Source of the DNA: a virus
Direction: 5' to 3' (one strand)
Virus record (IMG/VR): IMGVR_UViG_3300019487_000952
Span: 1-38,356 of that record
DNA: 38,356 bases
Made by a program: the position numbers and the translations under genes. This document shows, one piece after another, positions 37,783 through 38,356 of this stretch; within the stretch, counting starts at the first letter, position 1; every line of letters starts with the position of its first letter. The notes below the pieces were generated by a model. The model was not told the origin of the DNA and searched no databases. It was given only the letters and a program-made list of their open reading frames with translations.

Positions 37783-38081
37783 GACTTCGCCTCCTCTTTG
37801 TGGAAGCCAGCTTCCTTCGCGGCTTCGACGCCGGCCTGGGCCATCGAGGCGGCGAAGGTCGCTTCGGCGACCTTGCCCATGCCCGGGATCGAGAGCGCGT
37901 CGAACGCATCGTTAAGCGCCTCAGGCAGCTTGATCTTGATCCAGGACCGCACGCACTCTGCGAGTGCCTTCGGGTCGGCATGCAGACTGTGGGTCCGCAG
38001 GTACTGCAGCGCGCTGTTGGCGGCGATCCGCTCGGCCAGCTGAGCAACGGCCGCGGCGTTGTTAGCGTCGAAGTCAGTCAT
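37779..38081 (-). CDS. Hypothetical early helical protein
   Basis: Start at 38081 is chosen for GGAGGGTCACACC upstream; the longer start at 38138 lacks a ribosome site and overlaps the previous gene. The protein has 100 residues: NNAAAVAQLAERIAANSALQ, ECVRSWIKIKLPEALNDAFD, KVAEATFAASMAQAGVEAAK. It is mainly helical and Ala-rich. No family is recognised. The next gene starts in an ATGA overlap at 37782. Confidence 0.68.
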   Translation of the reverse strand: MTDFDANNAAAVAQLAERIAANSALQYLRTHSLHADPKALAECVRSWIKIKLPEALNDAFDALSIPGMGKVAEATFAASMAQAGVEAAKEAGFHKEEAKS

Positions 38082-38095
38082 GGTGTGACCCTCCT

Positions 38096-38356
38096 TTACT
38101 CGATGACGGTGATGCGCCCGACCCGGGCGCTCAGACATTCACTGGAGCAGAGCGCGAACTCATGCGCCGCGTAACCGCGTCCCGTGTGTGCCTGGGTAAG
38201 ATGTCCGCATTCCCGGCAGAGGAAGACCCAATGCCGGCCGGACCGTACGAAATGCTGGCGATAATCATGGTTCCACTTGAAGCCTTCGGCCTCGAGCCGC
38301 TCGCGGTAAGTCGTGAGTGTCGAGGAAGACTGGCGATCTACCGTGTTCGTGTTCAT
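38096..38356 (-). CDS. Small Cys-rich zinc-binding-like protein, possibly truncated at its start
   Basis: The minus-strand frame begins with ATG exactly at the window edge (38356), so its ribosome site cannot be seen and an earlier start is possible. There are 86 residues. TYRERLEAEGFKWNHDYRQH is followed by FLCRECGH (CxxC) and LCSSECLS (CxxxC), together with His residues, suggesting one zinc site. It is the most upstream visible gene of the leftward early cluster. Confidence 0.65.
   Translation of the reverse strand: MNTNTVDRQSSSTLTTYRERLEAEGFKWNHDYRQHFVRSGRHWVFLCRECGHLTQAHTGRGYAAHEFALCSSECLSARVGRITVIE

Noticed and set aside
1-38356. tRNA genes, integrase, attachment sites
   Set aside because: No cloverleaf-like segment, tyrosine or serine recombinase motif or convincing attachment core was found by reading. 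A dedicated search could still find a tRNA.

Overview
The window is part of the genome of a tailed bacteriophage (Caudoviricetes). A long tape-measure protein, a tail tube gene and no sheath gene point to a siphovirus with a long non-contractile tail. The baseplate genes (DUF2460, DUF2163, NlpC/P60 peptidase, large tip protein) resemble those of gene transfer agents. A nested Rz/Rz1 spanin pair shows the host has an outer membrane, so it is Gram-negative. DNA is GC-rich and densely coded, with many ATGA or GTGA start/stop overlaps. I cannot name the host genus. No integrase, CI-like repressor, polymerase or replication gene is visible here; they may lie outside.

Layout: (1) 1-3834, rightward: end of a structural-type gene, a 1026-residue protein with three N-terminal domain copies and a long acidic Trp/Asp/Glu-rich region, and a small fibre-tail-adaptor-like protein. 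(2) 3831-5274, rightward: a ParB-like protein and a TET-associated-type glycosyltransferase, a possible DNA-modification pair. (3) 5271-6221, leftward: a stand-alone MgsA/RarA C-terminal-like protein and a small unknown, behind a promoter/operator. (4) 6370-17422, rightward: packaging and head (TerS, TerL, portal-MuF fusion, XkdF-type protease/scaffold, major capsid, connectors), then tail terminator, tube and a frameshifted G/GT chaperone. (5) 17415-27643: tape measure, hub and tip proteins, a seven-repeat propeller-like protein, a barrel-like protein, ending at a strong terminator. (6) 27726-30900: lysis (holin-like proteins, an HExxH protein, amidase endolysin, spanins). (7) 31048-38356, leftward: small early-type genes including an HTH protein, DUF6166, DUF932, DUF4942 and zinc-ribbon proteins, many preceded by a GGAG-type ribosome site.

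The most unusual signals are regulatory and recoding ones. Two far-apart leftward units share one promoter/operator design: a TAGCTAC palindrome in a 17-bp spacer. An A10 run lies exactly between the portal and MuF domains, with stops in both other frames. The tail chaperone needs a -1 shift at a non-canonical site. A 25-residue gene is joined by ATGA overlaps to its neighbours only if the upstream gene is shifted by -1. A roughly 80-residue domain occurs three times, inserted into two different baseplate proteins. All assignments come from reading the sequence; no database search was run.
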